The translations under genes were made by a program, and so were the position numbers. Under the pieces are notes generated by a model, which saw only the letters and a list, made by a program, of their open reading frames with translations, did no database searches and was not told the DNA's origin. Positions 47,918 to 57,421 of a stretch of 64,000 bases of DNA are shown piece by piece (the stretch's first letter is position 1; the number at the start of each line of letters is the position of its first letter). This stretch comes from Roseibium sp. (GTDB taxonomy: Bacteria; Pseudomonadota; Alphaproteobacteria; Rhizobiales; Stappiaceae): NCBI GenBank assembly GCA_017643215.1, contig JAEPNV010000006.1, positions 224,587 through 288,586 on the forward strand. Direction: 5' to 3'.

Positions 47918-48871
47918 ATGTTCATGCTCCGTTTGGTTCCGGACAACACGCACTTCCGCTTCATGTGGCTGCGGGTCGTCAGTTTTCCGCTGTCCATTGT
48001 GTTGACGATCGGCTCGCTGATCCTGTTTTTTTCAATCGGGCTGAATTACGGCATCGACTTCAAAGGTGGCACGATCATCGAGATGCGCACCCAAGGGCCG
48101 GCCGATATCGGCGCCATACGGTCCGAACTTGGAACCTTGAACCTTGGCGACGTTCAAGTGCAGCAGTTCGGCGCCGAGGATGAGGTGCTGATCCGTGTGG
48201 AGGAACAGCCCGGCGGCGAACTGGCGCAACAGGCTGTGGTTGGCCAGGTCCGCGCGACGTTTGAGGACAACAACTACGAGTTCCGGCGGGTCGAGGTTGT
48301 GGGCCCGCGTGTGTCGAGCGAACTCGCGCAAGCCGGGGCGATCGCCGTCGCCGCGGCCCTGTTCGCCATCCTGATTTATATCTGGTTCCGGTTCGAATGG
48401 CAGTTCGCCGTCGGCGCGATCCTGACGACAGCCAACGACGTGCTCGTCACCGTGGGGCTGTTCGTCATCTTGCAGCTCGACTTCTCGCTGTCCTCGATCG
48501 CCGCCGTTTTGACGATCATCGGTTATTCGCTGAACGACACGGTGGTGGTCTACGACCGCATTCGGGAAAACTTGCGAAAATACAAAAAGAAACCCTTGCC
48601 GGAATTGCTCGACCGGTCGATCAACGAAACCCTGTCGCGGACGGTTCTGACGTCTGTCACGACCCTTCTGGCGCTTTCCTCGCTCTATATCTTTGGCGGT
48701 GAGGTCATCCAGTCGTTCACGATCGCGATGATCTTCGGTATCCTGATCGGGACCTATTCCTCGATCTTCCTGGCGGCCCCGTTTCTGATTCTCCTGAAAC
48801 TGCGTACCGACAGCAAGGAATCAGACGGGGATGAAGCCTCTCCGGAGACCGGAACCGGGGCGACCGCCTGA
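47918..48871 (+). CDS. secF: Protein translocase subunit SecF
   Basis: A 317-residue partner of SecD. N-terminal helix then GLNYGIDFKGGTIIEM, the periplasmic domain with FRRVEVVGPRVSSELAQAG, and six helices in total, including VGAILTTANDVLVTVGLFVI, NDTVVVYDRIRENLRKYKK and RTVLTSVTTLLALSSLYIFG. It starts 15 bases after secD. The tail is short and acidic. Confidence 0.97.
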   Translation: MFMLRLVPDNTHFRFMWLRVVSFPLSIVLTIGSLILFFSIGLNYGIDFKGGTIIEMRTQGPADIGAIRSELGTLNLGDVQVQQFGAEDEVLIRVEEQPGGELAQQAVVGQVRATFEDNNYEFRRVEVVGPRVSSELAQAGAIAVAAALFAILIYIWFRFEWQFAVGAILTTANDVLVTVGLFVILQLDFSLSSIAAVLTIIGYSLNDTVVVYDRIRENLRKYKKKPLPELLDRSINETLSRTVLTSVTTLLALSSLYIFGGEVIQSFTIAMIFGILIGTYSSIFLAAPFLILLKLRTDSKESDGDEASPETGTGATA

Positions 48872-48881
48872 GGCCGAAGTG

Positions 48882-49259
48882 ATGGAAATCCGCAAGGCCC
48901 ATTTTCCAGGACGCGCGCCGGTCGATGCCTATGGAGACGGTGGCTTCCGGTTCGCGGAGATGTCCCATCGCGGATCGATCCTGTGCGTTCCGACCGGTAT
49001 CTATGGCTGGGCGCCTGAGACCGCGGCGGATATGTCGATGGCGGCATTCGAGCGGGTGTTCGACGAACAATCGGACATTGAAGTCCTGCTCGTCGGAACG
49101 GGGCATGATCTCGTGCCCTTGCCGGCCGATCTGAAAACCGCATTCCGGGAGGCGGGCATCCTGGCCGACACCATGTCGACGGGTGCGGCGGTGCGGACCT
49201 TCAATGTGCTTTTATCCGAAGACCGGGCGGTCGCGGCCGCGCTTTTGGCCGTGGACTAA
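48882..49259 (+). CDS. DUF498/Mth938 (NDUFAF3-like) protein
   Basis: A 125-residue Mth938-domain protein: FPGRAPVDAYGDGGFRFAEM, LCVPTGIYGW, VLLVGTGHDLVPLPADLKTA and MSTGAAVRTFNVLLSEDRAV. The human member of this family, NDUFAF3, is an assembly factor of respiratory complex I. The bacterial gene sits next to secDF in many alphaproteobacteria, and is followed here by an NDUFAF6-like gene, so a shared role in complex I assembly is likely (inference). Starts at ATG 48882, 10 bases after secF. Confidence 0.9.
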   Translation: MEIRKAHFPGRAPVDAYGDGGFRFAEMSHRGSILCVPTGIYGWAPETAADMSMAAFERVFDEQSDIEVLLVGTGHDLVPLPADLKTAFREAGILADTMSTGAAVRTFNVLLSEDRAVAAALLAVD

Positions 49260-49286
49260 TCGCATGTCCGGACCATATCTGCGTCC

Positions 49287-50144
49287 ATGAGCAGCGATGT
49301 CGACCATGCAGCCGGGGCCTTAAGGACCGAAGACTGGAACCGGTACATCTCGGTCCTGTTCGCCGGATCCGATCACCGGCCTGGATTGTTCGCCCTTTAT
49401 GCCTTCAACGCGGAGATCGCCCGGGTACGGCGGATGATTTCCGATCCGCTGCCAGGCGAAGTCCGTCTGCAATGGTGGCGCGATCTGCTGGACGGGGTTG
49501 AGCACGGCGAAGCGGCGGCCAATCCAACCGCCGCCGCGCTGCAGGAGACGATCCGGACCTACCGGCTTCCGGTTGCGGCCTTGCAGGCGTTGATCGATGC
49601 GCGGGTGTTTGATCTTTACGATGATCCGATGCCGAGCCTCAACGATCTGGAAGGTTATGCCGGCGAGACGACGTCGGCCATTTTCCAGCTTGCCTGTCTT
49701 ATCTTGAACGGCGGCGAGGATCCGGGCACGGCAACGCTCTCCGGCCACGCCGGTGTCGCCTACTCGCTCACCGACCTGATGCGGGCCTTGCCGTATCACG
49801 CGTCGCGCCGGCAGGCCTATCTGCCGGCTGATCTCTTGGCGCGCCATCACGTGGATCTGGAGACGGTGTTCGCCGGACGGACCACACCGGAACTCAAAGC
49901 GGCGCTGGCGGAATTGAGAGCCCATGTCCGCCATCACATGGCCCGTGTGCGTGAGCATTCGGCCGGGATCACGGATAAAACCGCGCCGGCCTTTCTGCCG
50001 CTTGTCCTAATCGCGCCCTATCTGAAAATCCTTGAGCGTCCGGCACACGATCCTCTTCTGCGACCGGCCGAGCTTTCCAAGCTTCGCCGGCAGTGGGCCA
50101 TGTGGCGTGCGGCTAGCAATCGATTGCGGACCTTGCGCCAGTAG
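49287..50144 (+). CDS. Squalene/phytoene synthase-family protein, NDUFAF6-like
   Basis: A 285-residue protein with the isoprenoid synthase fold (FALYAFNAEIARVRRMISDP, LQWWRDLLDGVEHGEAAANP, DLMRALPYHASRRQAYLPAD). Both aspartate-rich catalytic motifs of phytoene and squalene synthases are missing at the expected places: the first helix reads IARVRRMISDPLPG and the second DLMRALPYH. That points to a non-enzymatic member like the complex I assembly factor NDUFAF6. It follows the NDUFAF3-like gene after 27 bases. Convergent with trmFO. Confidence 0.86.
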   Translation: MSSDVDHAAGALRTEDWNRYISVLFAGSDHRPGLFALYAFNAEIARVRRMISDPLPGEVRLQWWRDLLDGVEHGEAAANPTAAALQETIRTYRLPVAALQALIDARVFDLYDDPMPSLNDLEGYAGETTSAIFQLACLILNGGEDPGTATLSGHAGVAYSLTDLMRALPYHASRRQAYLPADLLARHHVDLETVFAGRTTPELKAALAELRAHVRHHMARVREHSAGITDKTAPAFLPLVLIAPYLKILERPAHDPLLRPAELSKLRRQWAMWRAASNRLRTLRQ

Positions 50145-50150
50145 GACCTG

Positions 50151-51566
50151 CTATTCAGCCGCCGCGGGAAGATCAAGCGCGGCCAGCCAGGCCGCAAAGT
50201 CGGCCTTGGCCCGCCGGGTCAGCGCGCTTTTTTTCGCCCGCGCCTTGTCTTTTCCTTTGAGGCGCTTGCCGGTCTCGTCGACGGTTGGCGCATCCACTGG
50301 CGGGAACAGCCCGAAATTGACGTTCATGGGCTGGAAGGAGCCCGGTTTTCCCGCGCCGTCGTCCCGCGAGATGTGCCCGCCGGTGACGTGGTTAAGCAGA
50401 GCTCCCATGGCCGTGGTGTCCGGTGGCGGCACGATCGCGCGCCCCTGACGTTCCAGAACGGCGAAGATCCCGGCCATGCATCCAACGCTCGCCGATTCCA
50501 CATAGCCTTCGCAGCCGGTGATCTGGCCGGCAAAGCGCAGTCTGGGATCGGCCTTCAGCCGCAATGCGCCGTCCAGAACCTTGGGGGAATTCAAGAAGGT
50601 GTTGCGGTGCAGGCCGCCGAGCCGGGCGAACTGGGCGTTTTGAAGGCCCGGGATCATGCGGAATATGTCGGCCTGCGCGCCGTATTTCAGTTTCGTCTGG
50701 AAACCGACCATGTTGTAGAGCGTACCGAGTGCATTGTCCTGCCGGAGCTGGACGACGGCGTAGGCCTTGACATCCGGCCGGTGCGCATTGGTCAGGCCCA
50801 TCGGCTTCATCGGACCATGGCGCAGGGTTTCGCGCCCGCGCGCCGCCATCACCTCAATCGGCAAACAGCCGTCGAAATAGGGCGTGCTCTCTTCCCACTC
50901 CTTGAAGTCGGTGGTGTCGCCGGCAATCAGCGCGTCAATGAATGCCTCGTACTGATCCTTGTCGAGCGGACAGTTGAGATAATCCTTGCCGGTTCCACCG
51001 GGCCCGACCTTGTCGTAACGCGATTGGAACCAGGCGGTCTCAAGATCGACGCTATCGAAATGCACGATCGGCGCAATCGCGTCGAAAAAGGCCAGCGCGT
51101 CCTCGCCGCTGAGGCTCAGCACCGCTTCCGAAAGGGCCGGCGAGGTGAGGGGGCCGGTGGCGACAATGACACTGTCCCAGTCGGAGGGAGGCAGACCGGC
51201 GACTTCCTCGCGGGCGATCGTGATGAGCGGGTGATCTTCAAGCGCCTTGGTGACAGCGGCCGAAAAACCGTCGCGGTCGACCGCGAGCGCGCTGCCGGCC
51301 GGCACTTGATGTGCATCCCCGGCGGCCATGACGATGGAATCTGCCTGGCGCAGTTCGTAATGCAACTGGCCGACGGCGTTTTGCTCCGCGTCGTCGGACC
51401 GGAACGAGTTCGAGCAGACGAGCTCCCCCAAGCCATCGGTCTTGTGCGCATCGGTCTGGCGCACCGGCCGCATTTCATGAAGGACGACGGGCAGGCCGCG
51501 CCGGGCAATCTGCCAGGCCGCCTCTGTTCCGGCCAATCCGCCACCGATGACGTGAATGGGCGTCAT
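50151..51566 (-). CDS. trmFO: Methylenetetrahydrofolate-tRNA-(uracil-5-)-methyltransferase
   Basis: A 471-residue FAD- and folate-dependent enzyme that makes ribothymidine at position 54 of tRNA. The FAD-binding start is [20 protein letters not shown], followed by [20 protein letters not shown] and [11 protein letters not shown]. Further family segments are [20 protein letters not shown] and [20 protein letters not shown], and [19 protein letters not shown]. The C-terminus is a basic tail. Six bases separate its stop from that of the NDUFAF6-like gene. Confidence 0.97.
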   Translation of the reverse strand: MTPIHVIGGGLAGTEAAWQIARRGLPVVLHEMRPVRQTDAHKTDGLGELVCSNSFRSDDAEQNAVGQLHYELRQADSIVMAAGDAHQVPAGSALAVDRDGFSAAVTKALEDHPLITIAREEVAGLPPSDWDSVIVATGPLTSPALSEAVLSLSGEDALAFFDAIAPIVHFDSVDLETAWFQSRYDKVGPGGTGKDYLNCPLDKDQYEAFIDALIAGDTTDFKEWEESTPYFDGCLPIEVMAARGRETLRHGPMKPMGLTNAHRPDVKAYAVVQLRQDNALGTLYNMVGFQTKLKYGAQADIFRMIPGLQNAQFARLGGLHRNTFLNSPKVLDGALRLKADPRLRFAGQITGCEGYVESASVGCMAGIFAVLERQGRAIVPPPDTTAMGALLNHVTGGHISRDDGAGKPGSFQPMNVNFGLFPPVDAPTVDETGKRLKGKDKARAKKSALTRRAKADFAAWLAALDLPAAAE

Positions 51567-51750
51567 TTTTGAGCTTTATCCTCTGAATTCTGCCGGCAAT
51601 TGGCCGCGATATGGGGCGCAGCCCCGATGGAACACGTGCCTTTCGCCGACTTTTGGCCCTGATATCAGGTTCAGCTACCTGTGGGCAATGAAGGATTGCC
51701 TTGCGGGTGCCCGATTCGGATCGGTACGGTGGCTCGGGAGGTGACTGAGC

Positions 51751-52374
51751 GTGACCCAGATGCGTGTCCTTGCCGTCGGTGTGGCGCTCGCCGCGATCGG
51801 GCTTGCGTCTTGCGCCGGACAGGCCAACGGCGACGCCAAGGGGTGGTATGATGGTGAAAAAAACACCGCGCCCACTTCAGAGCGCGTCTATATCTGCCAC
51901 GGATTCGGGTGCACCTACAGGACGTCTGTTTCCTACAGATCGCGCGACTTGCGGCGCCTGCGGTCGATTCTGGACTCGGGGCGGGCCTCTCCTTCCGCGG
52001 AACGGCTTGCCATCTCCAAAGCCGTGCAATGGCAGGAAAAGCGGGTTGCTGGCGAGGTTGGGTCGGCACGGGATGTGGGCGGACTTGATTTGCACAACGC
52101 CCGGGTGCCAGGGCAAATGGATTGCATCGATGAAGCGACCAACACCACCAGCCTTTTGATGCTGGCGCAGGCCCGCGGATATCTAAAACACCACACGGTC
52201 GGGCGCCCGGCTTCGCGCGGGTTCTTTTTGGACGGCCGCTACCCCCACGCGACGGCGACGATCAAGGAACGCGGGTCAGGCACAGCCTTCGCGGTTGATT
52301 CCTGGCCGCATGCCAACGGCAAGCCGCCGGATGTCCTTCTGCTGGCCACCTGGTTTTCAAACGGCGGCGCATAG
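51751..52374 (+). CDS. Putative lipoprotein with a Cys-His-Asp pattern
   Basis: A 207-residue protein. The signal peptide ends in ASC (AAIGLASCAG), consistent with a lipoprotein. The mature part has QMDCIDEATNTTSLLMLAQA, then FLDGRYPHATATIKERG and TAFAVDSWPHANGKPPDVLL. A cysteine, a histidine and an aspartate in this order and spacing recall the bacterial transglutaminase-like cysteine proteinase fold, but this is a pattern match only. GTG 51751 follows GGGAGG; ATG 51760 is an alternative start. Confidence 0.72.
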   Translation: MTQMRVLAVGVALAAIGLASCAGQANGDAKGWYDGEKNTAPTSERVYICHGFGCTYRTSVSYRSRDLRRLRSILDSGRASPSAERLAISKAVQWQEKRVAGEVGSARDVGGLDLHNARVPGQMDCIDEATNTTSLLMLAQARGYLKHHTVGRPASRGFFLDGRYPHATATIKERGSGTAFAVDSWPHANGKPPDVLLLATWFSNGGA

Positions 52375-52389
52375 GTCTCTAGTGGCCTG

Positions 52390-52508
52390 TTGTTAAAAAA
52401 CAAAACGCCCGCCGGTGGGAGGATCCGGCGGGCGTCTTTGAGAACCCAGCTTTGGCAGCGCGGGTGAAGCGGGCGGGCGCAATGGGAGGAGCCGCGCCGG
52501 CCCGGCAG
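52390..52508 (-). ncRNA. Stem-loop RNA with exposed CTCCTCCC motifs, 3' of DUF1127 gene 1
   Basis: The minus-strand RNA directly after the DUF1127 stop folds into two hairpins. The first (52503-52471) pairs GGGCCGGCGC with GCGCCCGCCC around the loop GGCTCCTCCCATT. The second (52434-52406) pairs CGCCCGCCGG with CCGGCGGGCG around ATCCTCCCA and ends in a T-run, so it also terminates. Loops with an anti-Shine-Dalgarno-like CCUCCUCCC motif are the hallmark of the CcsR/cuckoo RNAs processed from DUF1127 transcripts in Rhodobacter and Rhizobiales. Ends are approximate. Confidence 0.78.
52406..52434 (-). terminator. Terminator hairpin of DUF1127 gene 1 / stem-loop RNA
   Basis: 10-bp perfect stem, 9-base loop, followed on the minus strand by TTTTGTTTTTT. 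It may also stop the convergent lipoprotein transcript, since GTCTTTG follows on the plus strand. Confidence 0.85.
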
Positions 52509-52513
52509 CTTTG

Positions 52514-52663
52514 TTACTTGATGGCCTGGCGGGCGTAGTGGGAAATGTCCGCCCGGCTGATGCCGAGGTCGTCCAGTTCACGGTTGCTCAGGCGGGACAG
52601 CTCGTCATAGGTCGAGCGGTAGCGTTTCCAGTTCTGATAGGAGCGTACAACGTTGTCCAACAT
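52514..52663 (-). CDS. DUF1127 small protein 1
   Basis: A 49-residue protein, MLDNVVRSYQNWKRYRSTYD then ELSRLSNRELDDLGISRADI and SHYARQAIK. The pattern ELSRLSxRELxDLGISRxDI is the DUF1127 signature, an Arg-rich helical domain. In Rhodobacter the DUF1127 protein CcaF1 binds RNA and affects maturation of the sRNAs encoded in the 3' end of its own transcript, and the same layout is seen here. The start is preceded by GAAAGG. A paralogue lies at 53120-53269. Confidence 0.93.
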   Translation of the reverse strand: MLDNVVRSYQNWKRYRSTYDELSRLSNRELDDLGISRADISHYARQAIK

Positions 52664-52967
52664 GGCTTTGGCCTTTCATATGTGATGGCCATGGCACCGC
52701 GGATCGGCGTCTGGCCCGTTCAATCTCGATGACTGGAAAATAGGAGCATCAGCGGGTCCCCGGTAGAGGGGCAAATGCAAGCCTGATCTGACAAAAATGC
52801 AGATCTTGTGCGGCGCACAATTGCGCCTCCACGGACCCTCCATTCGGATCTGAGTGGGAGCTCAGAATTGAATGCGTGGGAAACGGTCGGAGAGCATGTC
52901 GCGGCCCGCAGCGATAAGATCGCGAATCCGGTGTTCATGGATGGTGTGGCAAAAAACGCCGCGACGG

Positions 52968-53101
52968 GGCCTTTAAAAAACGATCGCCCGCCGGTGGGAG
53001 GAGGTACCGGCGGGCGTCGTTTGAGTGAGACAAGACTGGGAGGAGGGTGTCTTGCCTCGCACGCGTTCCTCAGCTTGGGAGGAGGATGCTTTGGAACGCG
53101 A
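52968..53101 (-). ncRNA. Triple stem-loop RNA with CCTCCTCCC loops, 3' of DUF1127 gene 2
   Basis: Three hairpins lie in a row on the minus strand after the stop of the second DUF1127 gene. Hairpin a (53100-53062) has an 8-bp perfect stem CGCGTTCC/GGAACGCG. Hairpin b (53054-53031) has CAAGAC/GTCTTG. Hairpin c (53015-52986) has GCCCGCCGGT/ACCGGCGGGC and a T-run. Each loop shows CCTCCTCCC. This is the arrangement of the CcsR/cuckoo RNA clusters. Ends are approximate; the separate hairpins may be processed into several sRNAs. Confidence 0.85.
52986..53015 (-). terminator. Terminator hairpin of DUF1127 gene 2 / stem-loop RNA
   Basis: 10-bp perfect stem around a CCTCCTCCC-containing loop, followed on the minus strand by TTTTTT (plus strand A-run at 52975-52980). 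Confidence 0.88.
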
Positions 53102-53119
53102 TCCTATATACCGTGGTCG

Positions 53120-53269
53120 TTAGACCTTGTTGCGGCGGGCGACGAACTCAATGTCGCTGCGCGAAATTCCAAGATCGGACAGCTCGCGATTTGAAAGCCG
53201 CGAAAGCTCATCCATGGTCCGCCGGTAGCTGACCCAGTTGTTGTATTTTTGAACGACAGTGCCGAACAT
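53120..53269 (-). CDS. DUF1127 small protein 2
   Basis: A 49-residue protein, MFGTVVQKYNNWVSYRRTMD then ELSRLSNRELSDLGISRSDI and EFVARRNKV. It shares the DUF1127 core almost exactly with the gene at 52514-52663, so the two are tandem paralogues with diverged ends. It is likely an RNA-binding helical protein by analogy with CcaF1. It is read toward the triple stem-loop RNA directly downstream. Confidence 0.93.
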   Translation of the reverse strand: MFGTVVQKYNNWVSYRRTMDELSRLSNRELSDLGISRSDIEFVARRNKV

Positions 53270-53484
53270 GGTTTTTGTCCTTGCAACGGCGGCGACTTTT
53301 GTTTGTGCGCCGCATCATTGATGTGATGATCATCATATAATTCGGCCCTCGAAAAAAGGAAGGGCATCCGGTGCATGGCTGTCATGCAATATATGCAACG
53401 CAGCATTCAAAGCAAACAGGATGTGCTAAAATGTCGCATTATGTCTGAAAAGAAAAGGTTTTTTGAAGATATTGCAATGCAGCA

Positions 53485-56451
53485 TCATTCGGCGGCGTCG
53501 GTCGCGCGATGCGGCCGCCGGCGCAACAACTCCTTCAGGAACTGACCCGTATAGCTGCCTGCCACTTCGGCAACATCCTCCGGCCGTCCGGCGGCCACGA
53601 TGGTTCCGCCGCCGTCACCGCCTTCCGGTCCAAGATCCACGATCCAATCGGCCGTCTTGATGACTTCCAGATTGTGCTCGATCACCAGAACCGAATTTCC
53701 CTGATCGACGAGCTCATGCAGGACCTCCAGGAGCTTTTCCACGTCCTGGAAATGCAGACCGGTGGTGGGTTCATCGAGAATATAAAGTGTCCGTCCGGTG
53801 GAGCGCTTCGACAGTTCCTTGGCAAGTTTCACCCGTTGCGCTTCGCCGCCGGACAGGGTCGTCGCCTGCTGGCCGACCTTGATGTAGCCAAGTCCGACCC
53901 GCGCGAGTGTCTCCATCTTGTCGCGCACGGCCGGAACAGCCGAAAAAAACGCGGCGGCTTCCTCAACGGTCATATCGAGAACGTCGGCGATCGATTTGCC
54001 CTTGAACACGACCTCAAGCGTTTCCCGGTTATAGCGTTTGCCCTTGCACACATCGCAGGTGACATAAACGTCGGGCAAAAAGTGCATTTCGATCTTGATG
54101 ACACCGTCGCCCTGGCAGGCCTCGCAGCGCCCGCCCTTGACGTTGAATGAAAACCGGCCTGGCGCATATCCGCGCGCCTTCGCCTCCGGCATGCCGGCGA
54201 ACCACTCGCGGATCGGCGTAAAAGCGCCGGTATAGGTGGCCGGATTGGAGCGCGGTGTACGCCCGATCGGCGACTGGTCAATGTCAATCACCTTGTCCAG
54301 ATGCTCCAGCCCCTCGATCCGGTCATGGGGGGCCGGGTTGTCGCGCGCTCCGTTCAGCCGCCGGGCCGCCGCTTTGTACAAGGTATCGATCAAGAAGGTG
54401 GACTTGCCGCCGCCCGAAACGCCGGTCACGCAGGTGAATGTGCTGAGCGGGATGTCGACCGACACGTCCTTCAGATTGTTGCCGCGGGCGCCGATGACGG
54501 AGATCTTGCGGGTTTTCTTGATCTTCCGCCGTTCCGGCGGCTGCGGAATCATGCGCGCGCCCGAAAGATATTGGCCGGTGAGGGACTTGGGATTGGCCAT
54601 GATGTCGCTCGGCGCGCCTTGCGCGACCACCTGGCCGCCATGGACGCCGGCGCCCGGCCCAACATCAACGACATAGTCCGCGGTGAGAACCGCGTCCTCG
54701 TCATGCTCGACCACGATCACCGTGTTGCCGAGGTCGCGCAGATGTTTGAGCGTGTCGAGGAGCCGCGCATTGTCGCGTTGATGCAGGCCGATCGAGGGTT
54801 CATCGAGAACATAAAGAACGCCAGTGAGACCGGAGCCGATCTGCGAGGCGAGCCGGATTCGCTGGCTTTCCCCGCCCGACAGTGTCCCGGACCCGCGCGA
54901 CAGGGTCAGATAGTCAAGGCCCACATCGTTGAGGAACTTCAGGCGTTCCCGGATTTCCTTCAAGATCCGGCCGGCGATTTCCTGCTGCTTGGCGCTGAGC
55001 CGGTCGGGCAGGGCGTCGAACCATTTGCCCGCCTCACGAATGCTGAGCTGGGACGTGTGGCCGATGTGGCGGTCGGCGATTTTGACCGCCAGCGCCTCGG
55101 GCCTCAGCCGGTAACCCTGGCAGGCCGGACAGGCGTGATCCGATTGAAATCGTGTCAGTTCTTCCCGCACCCATGTGGATTCGGTTTCCCGCCAGCGCCG
55201 TTCGATGTTGCCGATCACACCTTCGAAGGCCTTGGCGGTGCGGTAACTGCGCACGCCGTCGTCGTAGACAAATTCGATCTTGTCCTGACCCGTTCCATAA
55301 AGGATCGCGTCATGGACCTTTTCCGGCAAGTCCTTCCAGCGCGTTGCCATCGACACGTCGAAGTGCCGGCACAGCGCTTCGAGGGTCTGAGTGTAATAAG
55401 GCGAGGTCGAACCGGTCTTGGCCCAGGGAAGGACCGCACCTTCGCGAAGCGACAGGGAATGGTCGGGCACAACCAGTTCGGCCTCGAAGGCCAATGTCGT
55501 GCCAAGGCCATCGCAGGTTGGGCACGCCCCGAACGGATTGTTAAAGGAAAACAGCCGCGGCTCGACCTCCGGAATCGTGAAGCCAGACACCGGACAGGCG
55601 AATTTTTCCGAAAAAATCAGCCGCTCGTGGGTTTCGTTCTGGTTCTGAAGCACCGCGGTGCCCTCAGCCGGTGCCAACGGCCGGTCGGCCAGCTCGGCAA
55701 TCGCCAGACCGTCAGCCAGTTTGAGCGCCGTTTCCAGAGAATCGGCCAGCCGTCCGGCGATGTCGTCGCGGATGACAATCCGGTCGACCACCACGTCGAT
55801 GTCATGCTTGAACTTCTTGTCGAGCGCCGGCGCATCGGCGATTTCGTGAAACGCCCCGTCAATCTTGACCCGCTGAAAGCCCTTTTTCATGAGCTCGGCA
55901 AGGTCCTTGCGGTATTCGCCCTTGCGGCCGCGCACGATGGGCGCGAGCAAATAAAGCCGCGTGCCTTCCTCCAGCTCCAGGATGCGGTCGACCATTTGGC
56001 TGACCGTCTGGCTTTCGATGGGTAGGCCGGTGGCTGGCGAATAGGGAACACCGACCCGCGCGAACAACAGCCGCATGTAGTCATAGATCTCGGTCACCGT
56101 GCCCACGGTGGAGCGCGGGTTCTTGGAGGTGGTCTTTTGTTCGATGGAAATCGCCGGCGACAGCCCGTCGATCTGGTCGACATCGGGCTTTTGCATCATT
56201 TCCAGGAATTGCCGGGCATAGGCCGACAGGCTTTCCACGTAGCGGCGCTGGCCTTCGGCATAAATCGTATCGAAGGCGAGTGACGACTTGCCGGATCCAG
56301 ACAAGCCGGTCATGACGATCAGCTTGTCCCGCGGCAGGTCTAGATCGACGCATTTCAGATTGTGCTCGCGCGCGCCGCGCACCGAAATTACGCGGGTCGG
56401 GTCGGTTTTCGGCAGGCTGGTCGTGCCGGCACCTTCCGCTTTTTTTTCCAT
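53485..56451 (-). CDS. uvrA: Excinuclease ABC subunit A
   Basis: A 988-residue damage sensor of nucleotide excision repair. Two ABC modules: Walker [21 protein letters not shown] (about residue 50) and [16 protein letters not shown] (about residue 685). Signatures [20 protein letters not shown] and [20 protein letters not shown] are intact. Zinc modules are seen in CPVSGF ... CPTCDGLG and [20 protein letters not shown] with [10 protein letters not shown]. An SOS box lies about 200 bases upstream in the region shared with ssb. Confidence 0.97.
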   Translation of the reverse strand: MEKKAEGAGTTSLPKTDPTRVISVRGAREHNLKCVDLDLPRDKLIVMTGLSGSGKSSLAFDTIYAEGQRRYVESLSAYARQFLEMMQKPDVDQIDGLSPAISIEQKTTSKNPRSTVGTVTEIYDYMRLLFARVGVPYSPATGLPIESQTVSQMVDRILELEEGTRLYLLAPIVRGRKGEYRKDLAELMKKGFQRVKIDGAFHEIADAPALDKKFKHDIDVVVDRIVIRDDIAGRLADSLETALKLADGLAIAELADRPLAPAEGTAVLQNQNETHERLIFSEKFACPVSGFTIPEVEPRLFSFNNPFGACPTCDGLGTTLAFEAELVVPDHSLSLREGAVLPWAKTGSTSPYYTQTLEALCRHFDVSMATRWKDLPEKVHDAILYGTGQDKIEFVYDDGVRSYRTAKAFEGVIGNIERRWRETESTWVREELTRFQSDHACPACQGYRLRPEALAVKIADRHIGHTSQLSIREAGKWFDALPDRLSAKQQEIAGRILKEIRERLKFLNDVGLDYLTLSRGSGTLSGGESQRIRLASQIGSGLTGVLYVLDEPSIGLHQRDNARLLDTLKHLRDLGNTVIVVEHDEDAVLTADYVVDVGPGAGVHGGQVVAQGAPSDIMANPKSLTGQYLSGARMIPQPPERRKIKKTRKISVIGARGNNLKDVSVDIPLSTFTCVTGVSGGGKSTFLIDTLYKAAARRLNGARDNPAPHDRIEGLEHLDKVIDIDQSPIGRTPRSNPATYTGAFTPIREWFAGMPEAKARGYAPGRFSFNVKGGRCEACQGDGVIKIEMHFLPDVYVTCDVCKGKRYNRETLEVVFKGKSIADVLDMTVEEAAAFFSAVPAVRDKMETLARVGLGYIKVGQQATTLSGGEAQRVKLAKELSKRSTGRTLYILDEPTTGLHFQDVEKLLEVLHELVDQGNSVLVIEHNLEVIKTADWIVDLGPEGGDGGGTIVAAGRPEDVAEVAGSYTGQFLKELLRRRPHRATDAAE

Positions 56452-56890
56452 TTCAGCGCGTCTCCGGAGTGCAAAAGACCAAAAGTGATGGGCCCTGGGC
56501 GGGTAGGAATTGGCGGTGGATCGGTCCGCGATCCTCGTTGCGCCCGCCGGTCATGCCGTCGATATAGCATTCCCGGCCGCGCTTGCCAGTCGTCAGACCC
56601 GCCGTGTTGCCTTTTGCCCGCCGCTTTGTGTAAAGATACCGGGATGAAATGAACATAACAAGAACAAGATGCGGTCTCGGGCTTGAAATCTGTGCGGTGT
56701 GACGCCGCCGCGCCGCCGCCGGGCCTGTGGAAAAGAGCCGTGGGGCGCGGAAAACCGTCGGCGTGCCGGTGCGGAGCGGCTAGGGTCGGCGGGATTTAAA
56801 AAGAGGTGTTTGCGGCTCTGGCCAGAGCAGACCGGTCTATCCCATTAGGCGACAGGGTCAAAACAGGGCGGACGAAACAAGGAGTGTATC
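56452..56890. other. Divergent region between uvrA and ssb
   Basis: About 440 bases without a convincing gene. It contains the SOS box at 56651-56665. The part next to ssb is AT-poor with a short ATTTAAAAAGAGG run at 56795-56807; no other element was recognised. Confidence 0.5.
56651..56665. promoter_or_regulatory. LexA SOS box (GAAC-N7-GAAC)
   Basis: GAACATAACAAGAAC is the reverse complement of the alphaproteobacterial LexA operator GTTC-N7-GTTC, a direct repeat unlike the palindromic E. coli box. It lies between divergent uvrA and ssb, both known SOS genes in this class, so a single box probably controls both. Confidence 0.82.
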
Positions 56891-57421
56891 ATGGCGGGCA
56901 GCGTCAACAAGGTCATATTGGTCGGCAATTTGGGCGCGGATCCGGAGATCCGCCGGACGCAGGACGGGCGTCCGATCGCGAATTTGAGCGTTGCCACCTC
57001 CGAGTCCTGGCGTGACCGGAACACCGGCGAGCGGCGGGAAAAGACCGAGTGGCACCGGGTGGTGATTTTCAGCGAAGGCTTGTGCAAGGTGGCCGAACAG
57101 TATCTGCGCAAAGGCTCCAAGGTGTATCTGGAAGGGCAGCTACAGACCCGCAAGTGGCAGGACCAGAGCGGCCAGGACCGCTATTCCACGGAGGTTGTCC
57201 TGCAAGGCTTCAACTCCAACCTCACCATGCTCGACGGCCGCGGGGAAGGCGGCGGGCAAGGCGGCAACCTGCCGGACTACGGCGGCTCGTCGTCAGGTGG
57301 CGGATATGGCGGCGGATCAGGCTCCGGCAGCGGCGGGTATGGATCGGGCTCCGGCGGGGGCTTTGGCGGTGGCCAGGGCGGCGGTGGCGGCGGCCCGATG
57401 GATGATGAAATTCCGTTCTAG
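56891..57421 (+). CDS. ssb: Single-stranded DNA-binding protein
   Basis: A 176-residue SSB. The OB fold covers residues 1-115: [72 protein letters not shown] glycine-rich linker (about 120-166) leads to the acidic tip MDDEIPF, which binds partner proteins of replication and repair. It is divergent from uvrA across the SOS box. Confidence 0.97.
   Translation: MAGSVNKVILVGNLGADPEIRRTQDGRPIANLSVATSESWRDRNTGERREKTEWHRVVIFSEGLCKVAEQYLRKGSKVYLEGQLQTRKWQDQSGQDRYSTEVVLQGFNSNLTMLDGRGEGGGQGGNLPDYGGSSSGGGYGGGSGSGSGGYGSGSGGGFGGGQGGGGGGPMDDEIPF

Noticed and set aside
50373..51572. Long open frame opposite trmFO
   Set aside because: Antisense shadow; trmFO motifs are complete on the minus strand.
52808..53194. 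Plus-strand frame across the DUF1127 region
   Set aside because: It is antisense to a real DUF1127 gene and its stem-loop RNA and is rich in repeats of the GGGAGGA motif.
54301..56025. Long open frame opposite uvrA
   Set aside because: Antisense shadow of uvrA without family features.
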